A program made the translations under genes and the position numbers. A stretch of 64,000 nucleotides of DNA. Origin: Glaciecola petra (GTDB lineage: Bacteria > Pseudomonadota > Gammaproteobacteria > Enterobacterales > Alteromonadaceae). Shown piece after piece: positions 18,219-27,628 of this stretch; the stretch's first letter is position 1; the number at the start of each line of letters is the position of its first letter. The notes under the pieces are model-generated. The model was not told the origin of the DNA. It did no database searches and saw only the letters and a program-made list of their open reading frames with translations. The stretch is from contig NZ_JAVRHX010000001.1 of assembly GCF_031846345.1 (NCBI RefSeq), positions 930,001-994,000 on the forward strand, given 5' to 3'.

Positions 18219-20462
18219 ATGGCACAATTATGGCATAAGCCTATTATTACTATAAACAGGCTTTTACCTCAGGTGTTAATGTACCAAAAAGGCGATTTTA
18301 TTGACGCCTACCAAGTTTTAGAACAACTTTTTGTAGGCGAAAACAGTCAAATTTATCTTGTATATTGTCAGTCACTAAACTGCAATTTAGTGATTAAATG
18401 CGCCTATGTAAATAATTCAGACCAAGCTTCTAACAATCACGCTAAAGACGTAAACGATTCCTTTATTTATCAAGCTCGACTTATGCATCATTTCTCAAAC
18501 GAAGAACATATCGTTAGATTAATGCATATTGGCAACGTGGAGCATACTCCTTACATATTAATGCCTCTGTATCAGCAAAATTTAGCAGAATACATGGCTT
18601 CGTCAGGCGATCGTATAAGCGCCTATAAATCCATTAGCTTCATTAAACAAGTTTTATCAGCAATTAATAGCCTACACGACAAAGGTGTTCTTCATCTCGA
18701 TGTGAAACCTCAGAACATCTTGCTTGATGAAAACTTGAAAGTTTATCTGGGTGATTTTGATGCCGCATATGTTTTTAACAATCATCAATTAATCACAAAT
18801 GTAAACGCTTTAAATATTACGACTAAATTTACGCATGAATATGCTAGCCCTGAAGTGAAAAAAGGAAATCAAGACTTATCGGAGGGTGCAGATTTGTATT
18901 CAATTGGCGTTTTATGGTGCCGATTGTTGCTAGGTGGTGGTGCTCTAAATAGGCTAAATAACAAAGATGAACGCGAAGAGCTCATTTCATCGCTTTCTCC
19001 AACAGTACCCAAATGGATGGTAGACTTGATTAAAGCTTTGTTGGCTAGCAATCCTGACAAGCGACCAAAATCGGCACGTGTTTGTCTCGATTTAATAGAG
19101 AAACACACTCAAAATGCTGAGAGTTTTCAGACTATTGTGATGACAGATGATTCACTAATGTCGACATTATCTATGGCCTTATCAAGCGAGATTGAAAAAA
19201 TACTATTAGCCCAAGGAAAGCTGAATAAACATCATGCGATTGACTTATGTGCAAGCATTAAAAGTGAACAAGATAAAGTTGATATAAAAGATATTTTTAC
19301 CCTAGAAGCTGCGGTTAAGCAGCAACTAATTTTAAATAAAAACCTACAAAAATGGTTTGAATGGTGCGATTTAGTTGATAAAAAAGCGCAGATATATGCC
19401 AATCATAAAAAGATACATAGTAGCGTTGAAGAATTTGAGAAATTACTAGAAGACGGCCAACAATCTCGACCTGACAACCCACAAGCAGCGTTGTTATTAC
19501 TGCAGCTTAAGGTTCCTAAACAAGCGGCCATGCTAAGCAATGTTAGCAAGCCAACTCAGTCTTACACAAACGCCAAGTCATTAAAATTTATAGTGTCTGT
19601 TTTAGTTATTCTTTTTGTGTTCGCATATTGGACTCTGAGTAACTATTTTATGCTCGATAAACATTCTGAGGATAAGAGTGAGCCAATTGTCACCGTATTT
19701 AAAGAAGATGTAAGCGATACTATGCCACCCAAAGCTAATCAAAGTACCTCCTCTGAGCAGCTAGTTTTGGGTAGCTTTTTGCCTCAAGAGAATAGAGTTT
19801 TAATAGACATCGTTACTGCGAAAGGCGAAATTGAAAAAGTAAGCTTGATTAACATTTCAAGCGCTGCGCCGGCCGACAAAAGTATCACCTTAAATGTTCC
19901 ATTTTTTGTTATGGAAAGCGAAGTCAGTCGTGCGCTATATAATTTATGTGTTGCCGATGGTAGCTGTAGTAAAAGTAAAACGTACTCGACGTTGGCGAAG
20001 AGAGAGTCAATAGAACAGCCAATGACTAACGTTAGCTGGTATGAAGTGAATCAGCAATTTATTCCTTGGATGAATACAAAGGTTAATGGTCAATTTAAGC
20101 TTCCGAATTTGGAGCAATGGAAACTATTCGCCTTGTGGCCTCAATCTATAGCATCGTTTACTCAATTAAAACAAAATAGTCATTGCAAAAACTGTGGTAA
20201 CACTATTGCACGAACTACACGGTTTTTTGGTTTGGGAAGGCCCAACGAATTGGGATTATATGACGTATATGGTAATGTTCAAGAATGGTTGTCAGAATGT
20301 TGGTATGATAATGGTCTGGAGCGCTGTGACCAGGCTATTGTAGCTGGCGGTTCGTGGTATAATGAAGTAACAGAAATACAACAGAATCACATGAACCGAT
20401 TACTTAAACAGGCAAAAACTCCCACGACTGGATTTAGACTAATTTACTATCCAAATGAATAA
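18219..20462 (+). CDS. Transmembrane Ser/Thr protein kinase with periplasmic FGE-sulfatase (SUMF1-like) domain
   Basis: The cytoplasmic Hanks-type kinase domain (about residues 28-295) has a degenerate glycine loop (FVGENSQIYLV), the ATP lysine K60, catalytic loop HLDVKPQN at 159-166 (D161, K163, N166), metal-binding DFD (179-181, in place of DFG) and SPE at 210-212. All catalytic residues are kept, so it is probably active. A membrane segment at about 457-475 leads to a periplasmic FGE-like domain (about 558-747) with YGNVQEW, AGGSW and TGFRLIYY hallmarks and paired cysteines (C576/C583, C656/C659). In type VI secretion, PpkA kinase works with the separate periplasmic FGE-like protein TagR; here the two functions appear in one chain. 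An ATG at 18279 is an alternative start. The end overlaps the FHA gene by eight bases. Confidence 0.85.
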   Translation: MAQLWHKPIITINRLLPQVLMYQKGDFIDAYQVLEQLFVGENSQIYLVYCQSLNCNLVIKCAYVNNSDQASNNHAKDVNDSFIYQARLMHHFSNEEHIVRLMHIGNVEHTPYILMPLYQQNLAEYMASSGDRISAYKSISFIKQVLSAINSLHDKGVLHLDVKPQNILLDENLKVYLGDFDAAYVFNNHQLITNVNALNITTKFTHEYASPEVKKGNQDLSEGADLYSIGVLWCRLLLGGGALNRLNNKDEREELISSLSPTVPKWMVDLIKALLASNPDKRPKSARVCLDLIEKHTQNAESFQTIVMTDDSLMSTLSMALSSEIEKILLAQGKLNKHHAIDLCASIKSEQDKVDIKDIFTLEAAVKQQLILNKNLQKWFEWCDLVDKKAQIYANHKKIHSSVEEFEKLLEDGQQSRPDNPQAALLLLQLKVPKQAAMLSNVSKPTQSYTNAKSLKFIVSVLVILFVFAYWTLSNYFMLDKHSEDKSEPIVTVFKEDVSDTMPPKANQSTSSEQLVLGSFLPQENRVLIDIVTAKGEIEKVSLINISSAAPADKSITLNVPFFVMESEVSRALYNLCVADGSCSKSKTYSTLAKRESIEQPMTNVSWYEVNQQFIPWMNTKVNGQFKLPNLEQWKLFALWPQSIASFTQLKQNSHCKNCGNTIARTTRFFGLGRPNELGLYDVYGNVQEWLSECWYDNGLERCDQAIVAGGSWYNEVTEIQQNHMNRLLKQAKTPTTGFRLIYYPNE

Positions 20463-22608
20463 TTTAGTGCCTTATATATTAATTATTGTCTTATTGTTTT
20501 TTCCCATTAGGCTTGTCGCTAAAGACTGGCACATTGTGCTTATTCCTTATGTTGATACTCAGAATAATAGCAGTATTCAACTTAGTCCATTGCAACAAAA
20601 TCAATTTGAACAAGGACTGGAAATAGCGCTCACTCAGAGTCTAGAGAAGTTAATGCCGTCTCACGTAATTTTTGAAAAATGTAATACTTCATTATGTGGA
20701 AAAGCGAACATAAAAAGTTTACTCAATGCAGTTTTATTTAACGCGCCAGAAATTCAATTGCTTGGTTTGTACTCTATTTCCCGATCAAAACAATCTTATA
20801 TTCAAATAGACATGTTAGATCCATTGTCTCATCAGATTATATTGGCTGATAGCATGCCGATACAGCCAGAAGATATCGATAATAATTTGTTGTTGTTAGG
20901 TCAGAATGCTGGGCGACTATTAGCACAAAAATTATCAAGCAGATTAAAAGAGCAAACAATAGGGATATCACTTATTGATTTTGAACAGGAAGAACTGCAA
21001 GGACTAAGTACCCATGTATTAGGCGCCAACATGGATACAAAGATGACCTTAAAGCGTTCTAGCCAGTATTTTCGATTTGGTCAACGCTATTTTCCAGTAG
21101 TTACTAGTCATTATGAACTCCAAACAAGTCTTAGTGCATCACAAGTTAAAAATGTATTCGCTGCTTTTTTTGAAAATAAAAACACCGCTATCGTTTTTAA
21201 TTTTGATAAGGAAAAAGAGCTTTTATCAATCACCCGTGGGGGTAAGCCGTATAATCCTTCCTTACTTACTCTTGGTCTTGTTTTCTCAGTTATTGTATTC
21301 ATTTTGGCATATCTGATAAGGCGTCAATATTTAAATTATTACTTAAATGAATACGCTGAATTACGAAATGCTGATGGTTGGTTGAATACTTACCAAACGG
21401 CTAAAAAACCCTTTTATGGCTTGGCAAAAAAATGGGCTTCGCAAGCATCTTATTGGAATAGTCGACAAATTGATTCTGCAAAAACAGTGGATAAAGCAAA
21501 GTTGTATTTTGATGCAGGAGACATTATTACTGCTAAGTTGTTTGTCACCAAAGCCTTACATATTAATACGGTCAACAAAGATGCAAAAGCATTGACGCAG
21601 AAAATTGCGGAATACGAAAACAATACAAAATTGTTATCTGAAAATGAACAGTGGATAAGAAATAAAATTGCCAAAGCGATGAACAATTATCGCCAACAAT
21701 TGCCACTAAAGGCTCTCAAACAAGCGTATCAGGCTTATGCTAAAGCCAAGCACTTAGGTAACTTTAAAAAACAAACCAAGGCAATCGCTAAACTAATTAA
21801 AAAAATTAAGCAGGAGTATTCTACGAGTGCTAGATCAATGGTTATTTTTGCTAGCAATGATCCTGTGAGTATCACGCTTACTCAATACGACATTATACAT
21901 ATTGGACGATTACCGAATAAAAACGATTTCACGTGGATTAGTAGTCAAGATAGTGTATTCCATATTAACCATAAATTAGTGTCGAGAGTTGGGCATCATT
22001 GTTCCATTGAACAAACAGCCAGTGGCTTTGCATTGAAAGATCATAGTAGCAAAAATGGTAGCTATATCAATGCTATACCATCCAAAGCAGGTGTCTCTAG
22101 TGCGCTTAGCAGTGGGGATAGTATTACTTTGGGTGCTAACGATAGCTTAAATGCAGTGACATTAAATGTAAAAATATCTGCATGCAGTAAATTGGCCGAA
22201 TTTTCATTTGTGCCATCGTCAGAAACATTGGTAAACCAAGAGAAATTAAATAAAATTTGGCCAGATAATGCCTTAGCATTAAGAACTAAGCTTGTTTGTA
22301 CCAAAAAAACCGCCATTGTGGCTCTTAACAAAAAAGATGCAAGCATGAGAATTGTTTCTGAAAAGGATATATTGGATAGTTCTTTATACACTCCTATATG
22401 CACTATTAAACTGGGTGAGCAAGCTTTGATAGCGCCTTTGGATGAAATATCGAATATTACTATTGAAGATGTTGAGCTGATAGGAGAAGTTCCTTTGCAA
22501 TTACCTTGTTCAATAAAGTATCAGGATACGATTATTCAGCTCAATCAATATGATGGGGTTTCTATGCGCTATGCGCAGCACTCTATTCATAAATTACCTA
22601 CTGAATAA
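20455..22608 (+). CDS. Membrane-spanning FHA domain protein with periplasmic N-terminal region
   Basis: Signal-peptide-like N-terminus (1-22, ending VAKDW), a periplasmic region of about 245 residues with a cysteine pair (C76, C81), a membrane helix at about 271-289, a helical repeat-like cytoplasmic stretch (about 335-455), then an FHA domain (about 460-575) with its phosphothreonine-binding signature: GR at 484-485, SR at 510-511 followed by HH, and N534-G535. A further beta-rich region follows to residue 717. FHA domains bind phosphothreonine, so the adjacent kinase is the obvious source of ligand. Start overlaps the kinase stop by eight bases, indicating coupling. The sensor part resembles nothing I recognise. 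Confidence 0.85.
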   Translation: MNNLVPYILIIVLLFFPIRLVAKDWHIVLIPYVDTQNNSSIQLSPLQQNQFEQGLEIALTQSLEKLMPSHVIFEKCNTSLCGKANIKSLLNAVLFNAPEIQLLGLYSISRSKQSYIQIDMLDPLSHQIILADSMPIQPEDIDNNLLLLGQNAGRLLAQKLSSRLKEQTIGISLIDFEQEELQGLSTHVLGANMDTKMTLKRSSQYFRFGQRYFPVVTSHYELQTSLSASQVKNVFAAFFENKNTAIVFNFDKEKELLSITRGGKPYNPSLLTLGLVFSVIVFILAYLIRRQYLNYYLNEYAELRNADGWLNTYQTAKKPFYGLAKKWASQASYWNSRQIDSAKTVDKAKLYFDAGDIITAKLFVTKALHINTVNKDAKALTQKIAEYENNTKLLSENEQWIRNKIAKAMNNYRQQLPLKALKQAYQAYAKAKHLGNFKKQTKAIAKLIKKIKQEYSTSARSMVIFASNDPVSITLTQYDIIHIGRLPNKNDFTWISSQDSVFHINHKLVSRVGHHCSIEQTASGFALKDHSSKNGSYINAIPSKAGVSSALSSGDSITLGANDSLNAVTLNVKISACSKLAEFSFVPSSETLVNQEKLNKIWPDNALALRTKLVCTKKTAIVALNKKDASMRIVSEKDILDSSLYTPICTIKLGEQALIAPLDEISNITIEDVELIGEVPLQLPCSIKYQDTIIQLNQYDGVSMRYAQHSIHKLPTE

Positions 22609-22619
22609 TATTCAGACCT

Positions 22620-24215
22620 ATGCAAAGTTCTCAAACACAGCAGGTATCCTCAGTCGTTAGTTATGGTGTATCAGCACAACTAAGTAATGACTTTAGCTTG
22701 TTACGAGAAACAAAAACCTGTTGTGGAACAAATCGTAAATTCTTTGATAAGAGTGTTGATCTGCTCGCACGAAATATCATCTGCCGAAATTATGGTAGCT
22801 TATGTTTTGAACTTTCACACTTATGCTGGGCAATCATTCATCATTCTCCCAAAAGTAATTTAATAGACTTTTTTTGGCTGCAGAATTCCCACACACCAAA
22901 TGGCTTTATGCAATTTTTTGAAAAAGATAAGGAACAAGCACATTTGCTTGAACACGCACAAATATCAATACACGAAAATACACTTAGCATGACCTTGTTT
23001 AAAAAAAGTTTTCTAATCCACGCTTCAAGAGCGAATATTTTGTCTTGTTTTATGGAGTGGTTAGTGGGTAGTTTAGAGAGTATTTTAGATAAAATTGAGA
23101 CGTGTTTGTATGGTGAAGGTTTCAATGCGATAAAAGCGCTTTCTAGTCTGTTACAAAAACTAATTTATGCTTATTTATCAGAACATTTACCGACAGCAAA
23201 ATTACAGCGTCGATTGCGCTTATTAGACGATTTTTATTGTAAAACCACATCACCTAATAATGAGCAATTAAACAAGTGTTTGGTGATTGATGATGCAAAT
23301 ATTTTAGCTTTCTGGCAAAAATATAAAAATATTGAAGGACATAGCAAATACTTTGCAGTGGTAGAAGAAAGCCTGACGTATGTAAACGCAATTGAAGAAG
23401 TCAGAAATAAAGGCTTTGTTGCCAATGCTCAAAGTACTGAAAACTTTATGCTAGAGAGTGTATTATCGACTGAGCAATTGTTTGCTTGTTTGCCTCAAGA
23501 TAAACAAGATAATATTGACTACGAGAGTTTGTTAAATCCTCCCAAAGCCCTAACTAAACAACAATATTCTATTATTAAATTATTAAGTTCACACTTTGAA
23601 ATTTTGATGTTTGCACAATCATGGTTGCGTGCAAACTGTTTTGGTCAAGCGCAAAATGCAATACTACAATCGATTAGACAAAAACAAACAATTGATATTG
23701 AAGACGCTATTTCTAAAGAGGCTGATTATGAACAGTTAGTTCACCAAGTTCTGCAACTTATTGAACATAATAACGACACTCTATTGGCGAATATTGCAGT
23801 ATTACAAATGTTAGAGCCATTTATGGCCTTGTCAATTATACAACTTATGGTAGATGCAGACGAACGGTATGAACGTCTTGCTATTATGCTAAAAATTGAA
23901 TTTGCTCGGCATACTAATGCCAATTCGGATGATCTATTGAAGATTATTGAAGGGCAAGCTTGCTATCGAGAATTTACACAAAAAGCAAGCAAAGCATTGC
24001 AAAAAAATAATCGTAAAGGTTTTACTGATAAATCAATGATGTCTGTTTCAAATTATATATATTGTTCGCAGCAATTACTGAGCCTAAACAGCCATTTGAA
24101 GTTACTCTTAGCAAGCATTGAAGAATTAGGGCTATCCGAAACGAGTAAATTTTCGACTGATCGTCTTATATTTATAGAAGAGTTAAGTCAATTGTATTCG
24201 CAAGGTGCAAAGTAG
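22620..24215 (+). CDS. Cytosolic helical protein of unknown family
   Basis: 531 residues, no signal peptide and no membrane segment. It is predicted largely alpha-helical with several amphipathic stretches (for example the region after residue 370, with repeated LLANIAVLQMLEPFMALS-like patterns). The N-terminal half contains scattered cysteines (CCGTN, CFELSHLCW) with no zinc-binding spacing. It lies 11 bases after the FHA gene and one base before the next gene. A role as cytosolic partner of the FHA or kinase domain is only a contextual guess. Confidence 0.6.
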   Translation: MQSSQTQQVSSVVSYGVSAQLSNDFSLLRETKTCCGTNRKFFDKSVDLLARNIICRNYGSLCFELSHLCWAIIHHSPKSNLIDFFWLQNSHTPNGFMQFFEKDKEQAHLLEHAQISIHENTLSMTLFKKSFLIHASRANILSCFMEWLVGSLESILDKIETCLYGEGFNAIKALSSLLQKLIYAYLSEHLPTAKLQRRLRLLDDFYCKTTSPNNEQLNKCLVIDDANILAFWQKYKNIEGHSKYFAVVEESLTYVNAIEEVRNKGFVANAQSTENFMLESVLSTEQLFACLPQDKQDNIDYESLLNPPKALTKQQYSIIKLLSSHFEILMFAQSWLRANCFGQAQNAILQSIRQKQTIDIEDAISKEADYEQLVHQVLQLIEHNNDTLLANIAVLQMLEPFMALSIIQLMVDADERYERLAIMLKIEFARHTNANSDDLLKIIEGQACYREFTQKASKALQKNNRKGFTDKSMMSVSNYIYCSQQLLSLNSHLKLLLASIEELGLSETSKFSTDRLIFIEELSQLYSQGAK

Positions 24216-24216
24216 T

Positions 24217-24762
24217 ATGAACAAATTAGAGCAAATATTTGTTGCTAAGCGGCAATATCAGGGGCTATTAGATACAAAGTTTCAACATGAGGCTTGTGTA
24301 AGCATCAATATGCAAGAGATCGTAAACTATATTTTATCACCACACGATGCTTCCAATCGAGATGTGTTAAGTCTAATAAATAGCAGTTTGCACAAACGTC
24401 GTTTATATAAAAAGGCCTTACAATTCTTTAGCGATATGCAGAGCATGCCCCAGGTTGCGGCCAGTTCTGTGGATGTAAACGTTCGGTCTGCAGATGGCTT
24501 TGAGATTAAATGGGTTTTTGATGAAAGCATTGATAAACAAGTGTTTGTCATAGTAAAGTTAAGCAATGGATTAAATGCAGAACTAGACCCAGAAAAAACA
24601 AGGAAAGGGCTGTTTGTACACGCCGAATTTGCTGACCAATTTCATATGATATATTTCGAACACACAGAATCAAATAAATATCAGTTGCTAACAACGCAAG
24701 AGAGTGAAATATTCAGCTTAATTAGTCATCCAGAATCGCATCTATACATTGTGAGTTCATAG
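24217..24762 (+). CDS. Small cytosolic protein of unknown family
   Basis: 181 residues, no export signal. A helical N-terminal half precedes a beta-rich C-terminal half (about 85-175) with alternating hydrophobic strands (FEIKWVFDES, VFVIVKLSNG, HMIYFEHTE). The frame extends to a GTG at 24205, but AAGG at 24202-24205 is properly placed for the ATG at 24217, so the shorter start is preferred; it begins one base after the previous stop. Two bases separate it from the next gene. No family recognised. Confidence 0.58.
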   Translation: MNKLEQIFVAKRQYQGLLDTKFQHEACVSINMQEIVNYILSPHDASNRDVLSLINSSLHKRRLYKKALQFFSDMQSMPQVAASSVDVNVRSADGFEIKWVFDESIDKQVFVIVKLSNGLNAELDPEKTRKGLFVHAEFADQFHMIYFEHTESNKYQLLTTQESEIFSLISHPESHLYIVSS

Positions 24763-24764
24763 CA

Positions 24765-26132
24765 TTGAAACGAGCTCAGGTGTATATTGCGACCACCAAA
24801 GGCTTAGTGCAAGTTCAGAGTATACATGCGCTGTCAGATCCAGACCTTCATTCAGTCGTAAGCATCAATAATACTTCAACACTGGCAAAAATATCGGCAG
24901 ATTATCAAAGTTTTGTGCAAAAACCGCAGGGATTAATTCATGAATTATTTGGATGTCACGCATATCGCGTAAATATTGCTAGTCAGATTGACCAAGGCAA
25001 CAGTTGGCAACTAGCTATTTTTTTAGCCCATGCACTAGCTGTCAGCAGTAAGAATATGTTGTTTACTGGTGTTGAAAACACGATTTTCATAGCAACTGGA
25101 AGAATAGACACAGTTAATCATAAGGTATTAAGTGTAGAAGGCTTGCCACAAAAATGTATTGCGGCCAATGCTCAAATATCTGCCTGGCAGGCACAAGGGC
25201 ATGCTGTACATTTTTTTGTTCCTCATGGCAATTTGCGCCAGCCTTTGCCCGATACAAGTATAAATCTAACGCCTGTTCAATCGCTAACGCAAATTATTGA
25301 CTTTTTATTGAATGAAAGTTTTCTTAAAGATTCGATTGACCTTAACAAAAGCGTTTCTAATAGCAGTGATGTAATGAACGATGTTGAATCATCCCCCAAA
25401 CCAAATAAAAACTTGTCGGCAACTGTTAATTTAGAAAGAATAGACAGTGGAGATATTAATCATATTGAGTCTATTAAAACTCAAACGGGAAAGCATGACA
25501 AAACGCTACCAATAGACCAAGACAATATATCTTTCATACAGCAATTGCCCAAGACAATAAAAACGAAAGTGTTATTGGTAGTTTGTTCAGTTGTATTTGT
25601 GGCAATATATTTTTTGTTTGGAGAGTCTAGGACACAACACAAAATTGACCAATTTTCACTCGTTTCACACGTTTCTGAAAATCGGCAATTGTGCAGCTTA
25701 ACAGCAAATAAACCGATAATATATACTGGTCAGTTAGGTCAAACTAGTTCGATAAACGCCTTAAACCTACAGCATTTGTGTTCACTTAGTTTAAAAACGT
25801 ATACTGATTTTGCTCAAGTTTGGCTGGTATCGGAATCAAGTGCTATCGTACCTTTGTTTGGACAGGTTTCTCTGCCAGAGGATAACAAAAACAACGAGGG
25901 GTACTCGGTTACTTGGGGTATACCGCTTCCTTCTGAAAATATAATTCGTCAGTACTATCATATACTGCTGTTCCCCAACAAGGTGGATGCTGCTGATAAA
26001 CAGAGTTTGCAATACTATCTATTGTTTATTCAATCTCAGCAGTCTCAGCATTCGACACAAGATATTGTATCGTGGTCTCATACACAAAACACACCAGTTT
26101 TTATTATTAAAAACGAGTTATACCAACCTTAA
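24765..26132 (+). CDS. Lon-like (S16) protease domain fused to a membrane segment and periplasmic domain
   Basis: The first roughly 180 residues match the Lon proteolytic domain. DQGNSWQLAIFLAHAL aligns with Lon's DGPSAGIA segment and keeps the serine (S80); ATGRIDTVNHKVLSVEGLPQ, followed by K130 and CIAA, aligns with TGEI...G.VLPIGGLKEK and keeps the lysine (K130); VHFFVPHGN aligns with the IPEEN segment. Thus the Ser-Lys dyad of E. coli Lon (S679, K722) appears intact. There is no AAA+ ATPase. A variable linker (180-265), a membrane helix (about 269-286) and a roughly 165-residue periplasmic domain follow, so the protease faces the cytoplasm. It could process or regulate a neighbouring component. 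Start is TTG with no clear Shine-Dalgarno sequence, two bases after the preceding stop, fitting coupled translation. Confidence 0.68.
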   Translation: MKRAQVYIATTKGLVQVQSIHALSDPDLHSVVSINNTSTLAKISADYQSFVQKPQGLIHELFGCHAYRVNIASQIDQGNSWQLAIFLAHALAVSSKNMLFTGVENTIFIATGRIDTVNHKVLSVEGLPQKCIAANAQISAWQAQGHAVHFFVPHGNLRQPLPDTSINLTPVQSLTQIIDFLLNESFLKDSIDLNKSVSNSSDVMNDVESSPKPNKNLSATVNLERIDSGDINHIESIKTQTGKHDKTLPIDQDNISFIQQLPKTIKTKVLLVVCSVVFVAIYFLFGESRTQHKIDQFSLVSHVSENRQLCSLTANKPIIYTGQLGQTSSINALNLQHLCSLSLKTYTDFAQVWLVSESSAIVPLFGQVSLPEDNKNNEGYSVTWGIPLPSENIIRQYYHILLFPNKVDAADKQSLQYYLLFIQSQQSQHSTQDIVSWSHTQNTPVFIIKNELYQP

Positions 26133-26197
26133 GAAAAAAACGTACTAATCGTTTTATAGGCTTCATTAAACCTTATTAGTTTTATATGGAGCGATAA

Positions 26198-26731
26198 ATG
26201 ACCCATCTTGTTTCTTTAACCAAAGCGTCGATTTTATTATGTTGTATTGCTGTCCTTGGAGGGTGTTATAGCAACACACACTCTTCACCAGCAGAAGTCA
26301 TCGTCAGTAACGCCAGTTTTGAAAGACTTGATTCTACTTGCGTTGAACAGGTACTAGCATTACAACAAGCTATTAATTCACCTTCTGTTAGTCAGTATCT
26401 TTCGTTGGCTAATTCTGCTGAGCACTGCTTGCAAGATGTCGAATTTTCGCCAAAGCATCCAGATTTACAAACAGCGATGCAATTTAATGCGCTAGCAGTC
26501 GTTAATTTTGTCAATGCCGGCGACATTCAGTCTGCGCAACAAGCTTTGGACGCGTTTCATCAAAGATTTCCACAACAAGACTTATTATTGAATGATTTTT
26601 CTTCTTTTGTCGACACTGCCACCGCATTACTTAGACAACACGAATTAACCGCTTTTGATTTAACCATGTTGAATATTGCGCCAAGTTTACGGGATGAAAT
26701 AACTAGAACTCGTAAGTGGACATTGCAATAA
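26198..26731 (+). CDS. Predicted lipoprotein of the signalling operon
   Basis: Type II signal peptide with lipobox LGGC and lipidated cysteine C23 (ILLCCIAVLGGC). The residue after cysteine is Tyr, not Asp, so transport to the outer membrane is expected. The remaining roughly 155 residues are mostly helical, with a TPR-like pattern. By analogy with TagQ of the type VI threonine phosphorylation pathway, it could link the outer membrane to the kinase, but no sequence similarity was checked. A 65-base gap separates it from the S16 gene and includes a weak AAAACG/CGTTTT hairpin. Confidence 0.72.
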   Translation: MTHLVSLTKASILLCCIAVLGGCYSNTHSSPAEVIVSNASFERLDSTCVEQVLALQQAINSPSVSQYLSLANSAEHCLQDVEFSPKHPDLQTAMQFNALAVVNFVNAGDIQSAQQALDAFHQRFPQQDLLLNDFSSFVDTATALLRQHELTAFDLTMLNIAPSLRDEITRTRKWTLQ

Positions 26732-26741
26732 GGATAATAAA

Positions 26742-27620
26742 ATGAAAATACTCAATAGAAAGACGTATATACATAAGATTGTAGTGCTCGTTTCGGTAAT
26801 GAGCATCAATCAATTTGCTTATGCAGCCGAATCACAAGAGTGGCAACCAATTTCGGCGGAGTCATTGGTTAAATTACCCGCAAACCTAATTGAAAAGCGT
26901 ATTCAACAAGACTTTAGGTTATCGCCGCTTTCAACAGAATTGCTTGCAGTTGAAAATAAAATGATGGATGAAAGTAATAAAATCCAAACACTAAAGTCCA
27001 TAATTGAAGGCGCTGCACAGGATCAAATGATTGACGAAAAAGTTGACTTAGTGCAGGTGAAATCGAACTTTTTAGATTTATTGCAAAAAGGCCAGCAGAT
27101 TAGACAGAGTCAATTGGAAAGTAAAATTGATGTTTATCAGAAGGTGCTCGAAAAACTATATCAAGGTAATAATGAAGAATTAAATTCAAAAGCATACCAG
27201 CTAAAAATAAGTCAACGAGCAGCAAAAGACCGTATGCAAAGAGTCATGCAACAAGTTGACGATAATTTATTACAAAATGGATTATCTGAACAGAGCCCTT
27301 ATGCAAAAGAATTTGCCAGTAACTTGGCCAAAATAGACCAACTTAAAGATGCTATTGCAGCTCATAGCGCTAATTTAGCCGCAAGCATTGATGGCAGAGA
27401 AGTGAGCACTCAAGAATATATCAGACAATTATTGATGCAATCATCTAGTGAGCAGTCTCTGCTTGATCAAGAGGCCTTAATGCTAAGCTACATGGCTAAA
27501 ATTGTCGCTTTAGATGCCCAATCGTTAGAATTCACAATTAGTGAAATTGAAGAAAAACAAGCACTCTCTTCGGCTGGTATTACCAACACACCTGCCAATT
27601 CAGTGTCCATATTCTTATAG
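26742..27620 (+). CDS. Exported coiled-coil protein
   Basis: 292 residues with an N-terminal signal peptide (hydrophobic core IVVLVSVMSI, likely cleavage after AYA near residue 28). The mature part is almost entirely helical, with long Gln/Glu/Lys/Leu-rich coiled-coil stretches (about 60-230). It ends with a hydrophobic motif (SVSIFL). AAGGA precedes the ATG; the next gene begins eight bases later. A periplasmic scaffold or linker is plausible; no family recognised. Confidence 0.62.
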   Translation: MKILNRKTYIHKIVVLVSVMSINQFAYAAESQEWQPISAESLVKLPANLIEKRIQQDFRLSPLSTELLAVENKMMDESNKIQTLKSIIEGAAQDQMIDEKVDLVQVKSNFLDLLQKGQQIRQSQLESKIDVYQKVLEKLYQGNNEELNSKAYQLKISQRAAKDRMQRVMQQVDDNLLQNGLSEQSPYAKEFASNLAKIDQLKDAIAAHSANLAASIDGREVSTQEYIRQLLMQSSSEQSLLDQEALMLSYMAKIVALDAQSLEFTISEIEEKQALSSAGITNTPANSVSIFL

Positions 27621-27628
27621 GAATTATT

